NCBI GenBank assembly: GCA_903813345.2
Contig: CAIIXF020000011.1
Span: forward strand, 15,299,754-15,359,753
DNA from: Owenia fusiformis
Lineage: Eukaryota > Annelida > Polychaeta > Sabellida > Oweniidae
Length of the DNA: 60,000 bases
Direction of reading: 5' to 3'
Below, piece by piece: positions 30,079-42,523 of the stretch (within the stretch, counting starts at the first letter, position 1; every line of letters begins with the position of its first letter). The position numbers and the translations under genes were made by a program. The notes under the pieces are model-generated. The model did not search any database. It saw only the letters and a list, made by a program, of their open reading frames with translations, and was not told the DNA's origin.

Positions 30079-31218
30079 TTTTTACATAGCTTGAAATCTG
30101 GTTTTCTAAGATAATGAACTGTTATTTTAGTTCAGGGCGTTGTTTCATTGAAAACGTGGACGTATCCTGATAAGACACAGTCCCATTACATACTATTCCA
30201 ATTCAATTTGATAGAATTCTCTGCTCACGATGCATACTGACAGTGATGTACAAATTATACGCTCTAATAGTGAAATCAGTCATTATACCTTTCAAACTAT
30301 TTTAGTAAAATGAGTAAATATCAAAAATCGCTTATCATTGCATGATGTAGAATGTAATGTGAATGGACTCAAAAGGTAAACAATTGCAGGTATTAGTAGC
30401 TGGCCGCTTTTGAAACATTTGTTTCATGACAAGGCTCAAACGGTATAAAAATTTTATTGTGAGTTTTTCAGAGGAATTCCAGTTACACTTTAACTGATGA
30501 ATACAAAGTAATCATCAAATGCTACTTTTGTTCTTTTGCGTCATGAATAAAAATGTCCCAATTGTAAATCGAACAATTTTAATACAATTTACCACAGTTT
30601 TAAGACCAATTTGATCAATCTATTCGGGTCTGTAGTCAGAATTCAAAAACAGGCTGGGCAAATAAATTACGGTAGGTGAAGCAATACTTGAAGTTAAACC
30701 AGAAAGATATATTAAAACGTCGATAATAGTAGCCTTAACTATTGTACAATAAATGTTGCTGAGAACGATAGACATTGTACTTGCCTCGCCTGCCCCCATG
30801 GACTTTCCATGCTGCCCCATAACTAGTGGGCCCATGGTATAAACCTGTACTATATATCCGAACTGGTTGATTTGAAAAGATGGCAACAACAAAAACATTA
30901 CTACTATTCATGATCATTATTAATAATTCTCTCATTTCCCCAATACATTGGCATTTATTCGTAATAAACTGAATCTACAATGAATGATAGTGAATTGGTC
31001 ACGTGACACGTTCTCTCATCGTGTCAACAAATGACAAATACCTAAAAGTTAATATAACGACTTTGAAATAAATGTTTAATGAGATAATTGTAGATTATAC
31101 TATTTACATAATAATGTTAAGAATACAATTAAAAAATTACATCTTAATTACGTGTAGGTCCGTAATATCATATACTGTAGCATCTATATATTTTATATTT
31201 ACAAATGAATGAATTTAG
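30079..31218. other. Interval 3' of the GPCR gene
   Basis: Minus-strand frames at 30620-30935 (two overlapping frames) show no family motif. No further gene is supported. The 3' UTR of the GPCR gene would lie in the right part. Confidence 0.35.
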
Positions 31219-32460
31219 TTAAAGCCACACAACTGACTTTTTATCACAGCAGTCTTGTGAAAAGATTTTTAGCATCGTCTTTTTAAACTTTCTACTCATG
31301 CTGCAATACACGATGAAGTTCATAGGGTAGCTCAACAAAATAATTAAATTCGACATTACGGCCAATATCGCTTCAGCGTTTGGATGAATGATTAATATCC
31401 CCGTGTTCATCTGGATTACTTTGATGATCAAAATAACAGCAACGGGGACCTCCGATATAAGAAAAAGAATTAGAATCACTTGAAGCATAACCGTAGTCCT
31501 AATCGATTCTTTTGATAGCCTCGCTTCCAATTTAGCGTTATCTTCGAGAAGTCCTTTTCGGGCCCGGTTGCCCATGACAACTGTCTTCATTAATAAACAA
31601 TTGAAGATCCCCAGCAGCAAACAGGGAAGAACTTGAATTACTGCCGCCCTTGTGATGAAATACATGTTAAAGTAGGTAAAGTCCACAGACGCGTACCAAT
31701 CACTCTCGACCGGAATACATGCCTCCTCTAGAACATTATTTCCAATTTTACTTGGGAATTTAATTGGTTGGAATGTCACCTCAAAAAAGCGTGGTAAATG
31801 TACGCACGTTGCGCATACGTGAATAATGAGAATGCCTGTCCAAACTGCCCGTTTTGTACAATATATCCCTCTGATGTCCTTCGAATGGCTCACCCCTATA
31901 TACCTATGTATCGCCAGAGCTAGATTAAGCCATATTGAAGCAGTATGCATAATAGTTGGCAAAATGTTCCTGAGGTATTGATATATGTAACACCCAGAGA
32001 CGCTCATGTAATGTCTATAGCCCCCGAACGTATAGTAAAAGAAAAACACGGGAAGGGGGATGAGACCAGTAAGCATGTCAGCCAAGGCCATAGCCACTAA
32101 CAGATAACTGGTCGGTGACCTCATACTCGGGTGAGAGTAAACGATCATCTCGAGCGTATTGACGACAATCGTAAGAATAGTTATAGGAGGAAAGATATAT
32201 CCGTATACATAGAGCTCGTAGAAAAAGGCAGGTGATCCAGATGGGTCAAATGGTGAAGTGGTCCCATTGGAAACGTTGTTATAGCCATTAGTTAACTCCT
32301 CAAGAAAAAGCGACTGCGTGGGATCCACAGATTCTGTAATGACATCATTAATTTGCTTAGTGAAGTTTGAAATATTGTCGTTGTGATGTATGGGGTTTCT
32401 CGTGTCATCATCAGCGCGAAACTGGCCAGTGCCTGCTGACATCGAGACACTAAGCATCAT
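31219..32460 (-). CDS. Class A (rhodopsin-like) neuropeptide GPCR, myoinhibitory/FMRFamide-receptor-like
   Basis: This is a single open frame of 413 codons from the first ATG (32460). The frame stays open upstream to about 32580 without an ATG, so a 5' coding exon is possible. The N-terminus has four N-glycosylation sites (about residues 29, 32, 62 and 65). Seven membrane segments follow at about 86-108, 118-141, 158-189, 203-224, 266-294, 320-349 and 362-386. Seen motifs are SYLLVAMALADMLTGL (TM2), Cys157-Cys248 for the extracellular disulfide, HTASIWLNLALAIHRYIGV (TM3, HRY in place of DRY) and SYPMNFIVYCSMSRKFK (TM7, NFxxY in place of NPxxY). TASIW..LA..RYI and NFxxYC.MSR.F are hallmarks of sex-peptide/myoinhibitory-peptide, myosuppressin and FMRFamide receptors. 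The tail has a CC pair (404-405) for palmitoylation. The ligand is inferred only to family level. Confidence 0.85.
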   Translation of the reverse strand: MMLSVSMSAGTGQFRADDDTRNPIHHNDNISNFTKQINDVITESVDPTQSLFLEELTNGYNNVSNGTTSPFDPSGSPAFFYELYVYGYIFPPITILTIVVNTLEMIVYSHPSMRSPTSYLLVAMALADMLTGLIPLPVFFFYYTFGGYRHYMSVSGCYIYQYLRNILPTIMHTASIWLNLALAIHRYIGVSHSKDIRGIYCTKRAVWTGILIIHVCATCVHLPRFFEVTFQPIKFPSKIGNNVLEEACIPVESDWYASVDFTYFNMYFITRAAVIQVLPCLLLGIFNCLLMKTVVMGNRARKGLLEDNAKLEARLSKESIRTTVMLQVILILFLISEVPVAVILIIKVIQMNTGILIIHPNAEAILAVMSNLIILLSYPMNFIVYCSMSRKFKKTMLKIFSQDCCDKKSVVWL

Positions 32461-32583
32461 GATAGCATGTATATTAAAAAGCCCCGACAAAACTATCGCA
32501 TTGTCGGCCAGAATACCAATTAAAGTTGATAAACGTCCATAATTGTGTAGTCCATTAATCAAATCTTCTACGCAAGTGTTTTA

Positions 32584-33780
32584 TCTCCGTCTTGTCCGAG
32601 GATATTAGGGAAATTGAAAAACGATGTAAATTGCGGATTTCTTAATCAGAAGCGCAATCCCCAGCATGAATATATTGTAACAACAGTCCAAATAATTCCC
32701 TACTACGATTGCCTCTAATCCATGGATCCTTATTCCATCAGAAATTGTCAATGGAATATTTACGCTAGGCCCGTTTATTTGTCGTTTTAGTTAAATACGG
32801 GAACTATTGCGTAGTAATCCGCTTCTAAATTTGATGTAATTCGACTAACCATTCTGCAATTTATTTCCAGTTTAAGCATCGTATCATTCGATTGACTTGT
32901 CTATGTATCATGTTTCACATTAGAAGATATTCGCACATAGCACCTTCAAAATCATATGCACAAATTCTTTTCAAACTTCTTATTGCTTTTATTCATCTGT
33001 TCCTTGTATTCCGCCAGCTGTAGAAGTCACAAAGGTATCTCAGGAACCTGAAAACAGGACATAAGAACAATGAACATCATTAAAAGATACAAGGAGGGCC
33101 AAAATAAATGAATTACAATTGAAATATTGTTTAGTCGAACCACCCTAATGTAAGATATGTATTTGTTTTAAATGTACCATTTAGATGGAAATTTAATTTT
33201 CTTGCTTTTGATATAATTCACACTACTTAATCGTTTTATAACTCGGTCTAGCATTTTTCGTGACTGATCGTTTATTTTTGGCCCACTCTGTACATAATCT
33301 GTGCCTCCCACTGTAGTAGTTTATTTTACATAGGAGGAAAGAACGTATTGAGGATAGGTGAGATAAACTTTTGAGAACAAGATAGCCAAAGAGTCGTATA
33401 AATAAATATGAAACTAAATTTAGAATTCGAAATTCCTTAATATACAGAGTGTCCCATAAGTAAATGAATTATGCGCTATAATAAGACTGTGCACTCCCTT
33501 TCAATTGCATTTTATGATTTCAATCCATATATAGTGCCTCGTCATAGGTCAGATTTGCAATAAAATGTTATACCAGTCATTTACTACTCTTTAACTATAT
33601 ACTAGTCATACTATTTAACTACGTTTCTGATAAAAACTAGCACTGTCTACGATTTTCAGGGAGAATACCTGGTATGTCAAGGTTGAATTTTCAAAGGTAT
33701 CATAATCTTAATCCTAAATCTCGAATTTCATTTCCATGGATCATATTTCTCAAACATTTCGGTAGATATATGTGTTTGGA
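32584..33780. other. Upstream region of the GPCR, non-coding
   Basis: No gene was recognised. It holds a small MITE (33090-33290) and an isolated mariner-type end (tacagagtgtcccataag near 33445). Confidence 0.4.
33090..33290. mobile_element. 201-bp mariner-type MITE
   Basis: The ends caaggagggccaaaataaa and the inverse of cagagtgggccaaaaataaa are TA-flanked (33088-33089 and 33291-33292). Related single ends (ggcccac.ctgta) occur near 16910 and 59265. Confidence 0.6.
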
Positions 33781-33789
33781 GGAGGGGCC

Positions 33790-34095
33790 ATAATGACTAG
33801 TTGTATAAAATTTGAAATTACGTCTAGTTGCATACAATTTGAAATTACGACTAGTTGCATAAAATTTGAAATTATGACTAGTTGCATAAAATTTGAAATT
33901 ACGACTAGTTGCATAAAATTTGAAATTACGACTAGTTGCATAAAATTTGAAATTACGTCTAGTTGCATAAAATTTGAAATTACGACTAGTTGCATAAAAT
34001 TTGAAATTACGACTAGTTGCATAAAATTTGAAATCACGACTAGTTGCATAAAATTTGAAATTAAGACTAGTTGCATAAAATTTGAAATTACTGAA
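33790..34095. repeat. 27-bp minisatellite
   Basis: About eleven near-identical units of gactagttgcataaaatttg plus aaattac. Because 27 is a multiple of three and the unit has no stop in several frames, 128-147-codon frames are open on both strands (for example repeats of TSCIKFEIT). No start or splice context suggests translation. Confidence 0.9.
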
Positions 34096-34599
34096 AGGAT
34101 TACAATGCAGAATAGAATGACTCTTGATTTCACCACCTTCCAAAAACTTGGTAATTAAAAACGTATTTAAGATCTGATTTCTCTATTTCCAGTAAGGGGG
34201 AAACAACAAATTCCAAAGATGACTGGTGAACCTATATTTCATTGGTCGATGACTGACATACGTGACGCAGTCCCGTCGCTGATTGATCGAATCTGATGAC
34301 GAAACAAAATGGCTGATTCAAAATTTTGTAAAAACGCTTCGAATGGTTTATCGCCAGATTTTATCATATTACTATAACACGTGGTAAACTTGTTATATAA
34401 CATCATATCGATCGATTAAATTAAAACATCACATCTACGTGTGGTATCCAGATAAAAGATGGTGGAAACTTTGTGACAAACAAATGTGTTGCGCGCGCAG
34501 AAGAGGTAATTGTGAGTTCAGCAGTGAACTATGGCATATCTCATCTTTGTCAGGTGCACCATTTCACAACGTACACGTGTATATAGCAGAGATCTATCA

Positions 34600-34800
34600 G
34601 ATAAGTTTATCTTGAACATCTTCCATATTTGACAACAACATATCGAGTTTCATTACTCTTGCTGCTGGAAACTTCAATTTATGTCTATTAACTTTATAAT
34701 TTAATTCAAATAAATCGTTATAGGTACTATCTCGATGGTACAATATATCTAATAATGTTAAGTGATTACAGCCGACCAGCTCGCCGTGGCGGGCTAACAA
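34600..34800 (-). CDS. Possible orphan exon
   Basis: The minus-strand frame (ARHGELVGCNHLTLLDILYH and onward, ending VQDKLI and a stop) has a protein-like mix of residues and no low complexity. It has no ATG. An acceptor-like gttgttag lies just before it. I do not recognise the family. It could be a last exon or an element relic. Confidence 0.2.
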
Positions 34801-35828
34801 CTATACGATTCTCTGTGTTGTCATTATCGAATACCCTCTGGCAAGAGACCTCACAATATTACAGCTTGCGTCTAAGAATTAATTCATTTATTTTTCATAA
34901 TGCAAAAAGGAAAAAAATATTATATGTTTTGTGTGGGGGAGGCATAGTATGGAATACGAGAGTCTAAAAATAAGAAATAAGAAATTATGTAGTATTTGGA
35001 TGACTAATCTTTCACTGGGTTGTTTTACCAAGATTAGAGATACTTCCAGATAGCGATCTAAGGTATCTCTCAAACATAAGGTAGTGTTTTGCACGTATAA
35101 ACCAAATAGCCAAATCGAAAATGTATTTCCTGTTCATTGAACTTTGAAGTACTGCTATGTATATTGTATATCTAATAAGTTTCCATCGCACAAGACCTTG
35201 AATTTTGACGAATCAAACATTGGAATCTCAGCTTTCCAATGGTATCAAAAATCAGGAAGATTATAGCATCGTTTATGAGAGATGATGCATATTTTGGAAT
35301 ACGAGGGGAAATAAAATAATAAATATGGTATATGGAAGCAAAATAAAGAATGCGAAATTCTCATTCTCACGCCCATGTCCCACCCCTTTGTATGTTAAAA
35401 AAAGCGAGTGGGGTGAGGGCAATATATTTTTAGGAAAACATTGATCAACCCTCATTGAATATCCAAGACAAGTCAGAGGGGTTGGCTTTGATTTCCGTTT
35501 CAGGTATTTTTAAAAGCGGTACTTATGCTTATCCAAGGATCTCGAACACTTCTCTCCCTTTTCAAGTGTAAATCAGTCTTCCACTTCATCCTGTTTAAAA
35601 CCGTCTTACCATTTTACAGTCGTATTATTAGGCAGGTTAAGTTACACGTTTTTAAGAGAAACTGTACGTGAGCGTGTAATATTTCGACTCCCGGGATTAC
35701 TGTCCAGCTCTCAATTCACTTTTTCAGCGACCTAATTACAATAATTTTCCGAATACCTTTCATTCCCAATCGGCCAAGTAAACGTCATAAAACTTATTTT
35801 TCAAAAGTAGCGGTCAACAGTACCTAGT

Positions 35829-35858
35829 AGCGGTCAACAGTACATATTGTTGACCGCT
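35829..35858. repeat. Perfect 11-bp-stem hairpin
   Basis: agcggtcaaca is inverted as tgttgaccgct around an 8-base loop. A direct copy of the left arm (gtagcggtcaacagtac) occurs just before at about 35807. Confidence 0.7.
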
Positions 35859-36910
35859 AATCAACCAATCAGAATCGAGTATTTCAGTTGAGGTACTTAC
35901 AATACAAATTGGAGAACTACTCCATAGAGAACCATAGTTCTACCGAGCGAGCTCTACACGTTCACGTGCAGTAGAATTGTTTTAAAACGTGAATCTTAAC
36001 CTCCCTACTATATCTAACAACCAACATAGCAGGTTCCACTCTGTAAGTAAATCCTTCGTTAAGTGCCCGTAATAACGTTGAACCTTTTTCATTACATCGT
36101 ATGAAATTAACGTCAAAATAGGTGAAGCGGGACTCAAATAAAATAATTCTGAATGAAATAAAAGACAAGTTGTTTGTTAAAACTGTAATCAATGCAATTT
36201 TAGATTCATTCTAGATAACATAACGAAGCACTGGTCAGTTCCGTGTTATGATAGTTTTTTAATAATCAGAAAGACAACTAAATCAACCGTGAAACAAAAG
36301 CTGTGCCATTGAGAAATTGAATTTCCTAGATCTAATCAAATAAATTGGTGTACGATGTAATGACCTTTATGGGTCATTAACGCTATAACTTTAAAGGTTA
36401 CTTGATGCGTTCAAAAAATAAACAAATTGCAACATTTAGCATAAACTAAGTTTTTGTCTTATTTTCATAGGATTGTATTTTATTTTCATTGAAGCTAAAT
36501 GTAGGTGTGATATAATTAAGGCATTTTCCAGAGCGCACAAAACCGAATCAGAAAATATTGAATTAGGCGCAGTAAACCCCTAGTGACCCAACTTGAAAAT
36601 AGCACAATTATAGGATTTTTCTTGTCAGTTATAGGATTAATATAGCAATGCAACATGGTCGCATTTGTAAAGTTGGAAGAACCATGGTCTTTCAACTAGA
36701 GATTGAAAGCCCACTCATTAATCGACATATAAGGAAAAATACCGAAGGTTTCTGACGTTTCCGAAAAATAAGGGTAGTGTGTCGATTTGGGTGTCAAATT
36801 CTTGTTCTCCAACCTCGAAATAATATTCCATAACGTAATATTCGCTCAGCGCTTGAAAATGTCACGTGACAACTGAATTCAAAATCGGGAGAGCACCGAT
36901 GCTCCACCGG

Positions 36911-37764
36911 AGATGGCCGAGCGGCATTCCGATTCTTCGAACCGCAGCCGGAGACGGCCGAGCGGCATTCCGTTTCTTCCGCAACCGGAGACGGCCGAGC
37001 GGCATTCCGATTCTTCAATCCGCAGCCGGAAACGGCCGAGCGGCATTCCGATTCTTCTGCAACCGGAGACGGCCAAGCGGCATTACGATTCTTCGATCTG
37101 CAGCCGGAGACGGCCGAGCGGCATTACGATTCTTCCGCAACCGGAGACGGCCAAGCGGCATTACGATTCTTCGATCCGCAGCCGGAGACGGCCGAGCGGC
37201 ATTCCGATTCTTCCGCAACCGGAGACGGCCAAGCGGCATTACGATTCTTCGATCCGCAGCCGGAGACGGCCGAGCGGCATTACGATTCTTCGATCCGCAG
37301 CCGGAGACGGCCAAGCGGCATTACGATTCTTCGATCCGCAGCCGGAGACGGCCGAGCGGCATTACGATTCTTCCGCAACCGGAGACGGCCAAGCGGCATT
37401 ACGATTCTTCGATCCGCAGCCGGAGACGGCCAAGCGGCATTACGATTCTTCGATCCGCAGCCGGAGACGGCCGAGCGGCATTACGATTCTTCCGCAACCG
37501 GAGACGGCCAAGCGGCATTACGATTCTTCGATCCGCAGCCGGAGACGGCCGAGCGGCATTCCGATTCTTCCGCAACCGGAGACGGCCAAGCGGCATTACG
37601 ATTCTTCGATCCGCAGCCGGAGACGGCCAAGCGGCATTCCGATTCTTCCGCAACCGGAGACGGCCGAGCGGCATTCCGATTCTTCCACAACCGGAGACGG
37701 CCGAGCGGCATTCCGATTCTTCCACAACCGGAGACGGCCAAGCGAAATTCCGATTCTTCTTTAG
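36911..37764. repeat. GC-rich minisatellite of alternating 41- and 37-bp units
   Basis: About 22 monomers of ggagacggccgagcggcatt type. Long units end cgatccgcagcc and short ones end ccgcaacc. They are arranged roughly A B A B A B A B A A A B A A B A B A B B B B. The A+B dimer is 78 bp (26 codons), so frames of 283-318 codons stay open on the plus strand and shorter ones on the minus. The peptides are repeats such as RRRPSGITIL. The units differ mainly at gag/aag and tac/tcc positions. Confidence 0.9.
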
Positions 37765-37822
37765 GGCTAGAGGTTTGGGTTGGCTAGGAGCCTGGGGATT
37801 GGGTTTAAGGGGTAAGTTTTAG

Positions 37823-40530
37823 GGATCGGGTTGGGGTTGAAGTAGCTATGAAATCATAAAGCAGCTGATAAAATGCGCAGGTGTCTGTAACGTTACCGTA
37901 TACTTTAAAATATAGAGTATATTATCGACATCTAGGATCGCAAAGCATCTCAGAGATCAATAGTAAGTCGCGATGACCCTTTTCTAAGATAAAAAGGTTT
38001 TAGACTTGAATGCCGTTATTTATGGCAAAAATTGTTTGTTGCGAACGCTAACAAATTCTTAAAAAATATCTCATGGCAGAATTATAACCAATTACCGTGA
38101 TAATCTGTCGGAAATACGGAAACATATATCAGGGGTTTGTTTATATAGGCTGTCTTATGTACATAAGCTATGAGCACAGATCACCATAAATAAGAAACTC
38201 AGATATATTTATTTTTCTCTGCTAGCAAATTTCCAATCAACAGGAAGAATAGGAAAAAATGCTTGACAAACTAAAACTATTGTATTGCATTATCGATTTT
38301 ACGGAGGTTTATCTTTTGTGAAAAATAAGTCTAGATCTGAATATTAAATAAAAATATTTAGGGATTGGAATAACCTATAGAATATTTTTTTGGGGGAATT
38401 TTGAATATTGAAGTAAAAATATTTGTGATTGAAATCGAAAAAATATGATTGGCTTGTTAGTTTGGCAGTCAAGTCCAGTAACTAAGTCAACATAAAATAA
38501 AAATCTCAAAAATCGTACATCTTTGATTTCCACAATAATTTGTGACGTGGTTATTAAGATGATAATACACATTTTAACGTATTAATTTTGAGTACATCTC
38601 TAATCCATTCTCAACAAAGCGTTCGCGAAATAAGTATTCGAAATGTTCGAGTTTGGGATGATAAAAGAACAAATTCCTTTGGGAATAAGATATAGAATCA
38701 AAAGCATATTCTTCTTATTTACTCCCTGACACATGCCGGTGTAAAAGGGTAGGTGGTCCTATCAAAGTATGGTCCTACTCTCCATTGATTTATATGGTGA
38801 AATAAATACAACTCTTTCTCTTATTATCTTATACACAATCAGGGCCAGTAAGGGCCGTTTAGAAAAGGGACCATAATCCCCAAGGGACCATAATTTCTTT
38901 CACACCGGCGAATGTTACATAAGTAAATATATCCGTTTTAAATAATTCTATAAACGTTGTTCTCTACACACACCGGAATCAGAAAAATTAGCGCCTGTTA
39001 CATATATAATTAAAAATTTTCAACATTACTGCCAGCTGTGAAATTCACGAGACGGGTTTGTCATATAGTTGTACCATAATATGGTGTTTAAACTGCTTCT
39101 TAATTCGGTACATTAAATATTCCATAAATACCAAATAAAACAAACAATTTACCAAACCTTTACCCAATCTATCGAATGTTTTTTTATCGAATGTAATAAT
39201 CGATACAATTTTTATTTGCTAAATAGTTTCACTTGTTCTTTGTGTTGGTATTCACATTTGATATTTATACACAGTGTACATGTATTTGTGTGATGCAGTG
39301 AATCTATTTGTTTTCCTTAACGCACGTATAATTCAATTAGTTATTTGTAAATTCGGTATTTAAATTATTTATATTCGGTGATTACCGAATGCCACATTCG
39401 ATAAATTTCGTTATTATTCGATACTTTACGAGACTTTCAGTCACGTGATATATTTGAACGATGTAGAATAGCTGCGCAGCCATTTTGCAAATCTCGAGGT
39501 CACGTGACAAAATATTGAATAACAACGAAAGTTATCGAATATTACTTTATTGCATTCGGTAATAGCAAATTAGTTTTCGGTAAAATGCATTAACTTTGTC
39601 ATAGAAAAATAAACCATTTGGTAAATATAGGCAAACTTATTTTGTTAGGGTTCAAATAGAAATCCAATATTGTGCATGTAATGTGTTACTCTTAAGGAAT
39701 ACCATAACAATCTACCAAAAAACATATCATTTAGCGAATGAAATATGTAATTTAATGCACATAGTATTAAGTGATTGGCTATTTTGAAAACTTAATTGTT
39801 GTAACAAACATATAAACGATTTTACCGAATGGAAAAATGATTTAGCGAATATTTCATATATCGAATATATTTGAATTTAATGAATAAAGAAGCAAAAACA
39901 ATGCCATAATACCATGTCAAATATTCCTTTTTAATAGTAAAATTGCACTTTGAGGAATTATATTGATAGGGCACTGCATGTCGTTGGGGTTCATTTTCTC
40001 ACAAAATAATTCAAGGTTTAAAATTAGATAAACCCCGCGTGGTAATAATCTTGTTTCCTGTACTACAGTCGACTTTGTTTCCAATTATACGGAACAAAAG
40101 TGATGTATAGAAATTAAGATGAATAATGACTCACGTTGATCCCATCGGTGTCTCGTTCAGTGTTCCACGTTTGATAGATACGTATGCATAAACTGATTTA
40201 AAATTAACACTCGTATTCAATCAGTTACCTTCCATGAAATTACGAAGACGAAGCTCTCTTTTAAGAAGTGAAGTCAAACGAATGCAAAGGGTGCCATGAA
40301 ATTAGAACATTTACTCCACTGGACGGCCGGAGCTTGTTTTTCAGGGACACCTAATGTATTTATACGTAATCAATTTTGATAACAATGTAATTGAATAAAA
40401 GATATAACTGTTTGTAAAACAAGAGGCATGACGAACATACACTAAGAACCATGATAAGGTAATCAAAAATACCAAAAGGAAAACAACGATATGTTCAAAG
40501 TTTGAAAAAAGAAACATTACAAGGCATTAA
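37823..40530. other. AT-rich non-coding interval
   Basis: No gene was recognised. A short MITE lies at 38735-38909. Around 39160-39850 short words such as attcggta and taccgaat recur in both orientations without a fixed period. Confidence 0.4.
38735..38909. mobile_element. Small MITE with gccggtgtaaaag ends
   Basis: gccggtgtaaaag at the left is inverted as ctttcacaccggc at the right, one mismatch in 13. ggaccata words are repeated inside. No clear TSD. Confidence 0.45.
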
Positions 40531-40533
40531 CAT

Positions 40534-42523
40534 GACAAAATGTCACCACCTAAAACAATTTGGTCAATTTAAAGCAAGTTGAAAAAATACCTCTTTGACT
40601 TTTTTTGACATTGAGAAGGTCATTGAAGGTCAAATGTCAAATGTAAAGTCAGATTTGAACTTCTGAGAACATGTAGATGATTTTGAAAAAAAAATTAGTC
40701 AATTTGAAGCAAGTTGAAAAAGACCTTTTTGACCTTGAGAAGGTCATTGAAGGTCAAATGTCAAATCTAAAGTCAGATTTGAACTTCTGAGAACTTGTAA
40801 AGTCAAATTTGAACTTCTGAAAAGATGTAGATGATTTTGAAAAAAAAATTTGGTCAATTTGAAGCAAGTTGAAAACAGACCTTTTTTACCTTTTTTTGAC
40901 CTTGAGAAGGTCATTAAAGGTCAAATGTCAAATCTAAAGTCAGATTTGAATTTCTGAGAACATGTAGATGATTTTGAAAAAAAAATTAGTCAATTTGAAG
41001 CAAGTTGAAAAAGACCTTTTTGACCTTGAGAAGGTCATTGAAGGTCAAATGTCAAATCTAAAGTCAGATTTGAACTTCTGAGAACTTGTAAAGTCAAATT
41101 TGAACTTCTGAAAAGATGTAGATGATTTTGAAAAAAAAATTTGGTCAATTTGAAGCAAGTTGAAAACAGACCTTTTTTACCTTTTTTGACCTTGAGAAGG
41201 TCATTAAAGGTCAAATGTCAAATCTAAAGTCAGATTTGAATTTCTGAGAACATGTAGATGATTTTGAAAAAAAAATTAGTCAATTTGAAGCAAGTTGAAA
41301 AAAGACCTTTTTGACCTTTTTTGACCTTGAGAAGGTCATTGAAGGTCAAATTAAAAGTCGAATCTAAAGTCATATTTGAATTTCTGAGAACATGTAGATG
41401 ATTTTGAAAAAAAAATTTAGTCAATTTGAAGCAAGATGAAAAAATACCTTTTTGACCTTTTTTGACATTGAGAAGGTCATTGAAGGTCAAATGTCAAATC
41501 TAAAGTCAGATTTGAATTTCTGAGAACATGTAAATGATTTTGAAAAAAAATTAGTCAATTTGGAGCAAGTTGAAAAAAGACCTTTTTGACCTTTTTTGAC
41601 TTTGAGAAGGTCATTGAAGGTCAAATGTCAAATCTTAAGTCAAATCTTAAGTCACATTTGAATTTCTGAGAACACGTAGATGATTTTGAAATTTTTTTTA
41701 GTCAACTTTGAAACAGACCTTTTTGACCTTTTTTGACCTTGAGAAGGTCATTGAAGGTCAAATGTCAAATCTTAAGTCAAATCTTAAGTCAGATTTGAAT
41801 TTCTGAGAACACGTAGACCTTTTTGACCTTTTTTGACATTGAGAAGGTCATTGAAGGTCAAATGTCAAATCTAAAGTCAGATTTGAATTTCTGAGAACAT
41901 GTAAATGATTTTGAAAAAAAAAATTAGTCAATTTGAAGCAAGTTGAAAAAAGACCTTTTTGACCTTTTTTGACTTTGAGAAGGTCATTGAAGGTCAAATG
42001 TCAAATCTTAAGTCAAATCTAAAGTCACATTTGAATTTCTGAGAACACGTAGATGATTTTGAAATTTTTTTTAGTCAATTTGAAGCAAGTTGAAAACAGA
42101 CCTTTTTTGACCTTTTTTGACCTTGAGAAGGTCATTGAAGGTCAAATGTCAAATCTAAAGTCAGATTTGAAGGTCAAATGTCAAATCTAAAGTCAGATTT
42201 GAATTTCTGAGAACATGTAGATGATTTTGAAAAAAAATTTAGTCAATGTGAAGCAAGTTGAAAAAAGACCTTTTTGACCTTGAGAAGGTCATTGAATGTC
42301 AAATGTCAGATCTAAAGTCAAATTTGAACTTCTGAGAACATGTAGATGATTTAGAAAAAAATTGAAGTCAATCTAAACAGTATTTGTTAAGTTATAGGAA
42401 GTTGTAAGAAATTGTTACAGACGCCGGCCGCCGGACGCCAACCTCCAACCTCCAACCACCAACCGCCGTCGCAAAAAAACGGAGACCATGACAATATGTC
42501 ACCACTTTTGGTGGTGACATAAA
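40534..42523 (+). mobile_element. Pearl-like element with DR4-rich core array
   Basis: It starts aaaatgtcaccacc. A ~1.8-kb core array follows, then a short (ccaacc)-like, GC-rich microsatellite (42420-42470), and it ends in a perfect hairpin (tatgtcaccac and its inverse, 42495-42521) before aaaa. This is the same plan as 14630-16285 with a different core and microsatellite. A short degenerate relative lies at 55206-55400. Confidence 0.7.
40600..42380. repeat. Core repeats, about 13 copies, rich in AGGTCA half-sites
   Basis: gagaaggtcatt recurs 13 times with spacings of about 107-168 bp. Between 40680 and 41262 a 291-bp dimer is repeated. Nearly every unit contains aggtcattgaaggtca or aggtcattaaaggtca, two AGGTCA half-sites separated by four bases. 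Most also hold an everted tgacct-tgaga-aggtca. Confidence 0.9.

Larger units (their letters stand above)
34096..36880. other. Mostly non-coding interval
   Basis: A 22-codon frame starting MADSKF in good start context lies at about 34311. A minus-strand frame at 34600-34800 is described separately. A perfect small hairpin is at 35829-35858. No gene can be assembled. Confidence 0.35.

Noticed and set aside
30620-30935. Neuropeptide precursor candidate on the minus strand (contains GGRRGK)
   Set aside because: There is no clear signal peptide and no repeated or amidated peptide units; a second overlapping frame is open equally.
33790-34095. CRISPR array
   Set aside because: The units are contiguous with no unique spacers, and the window is eukaryotic.
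36866-37822. 318-codon Arg/Pro/Ser-rich gene
   Set aside because: The frame is open only because the 78-bp dimer is a multiple of three. Several other frames are open equally, and no splice or start signal supports translation.
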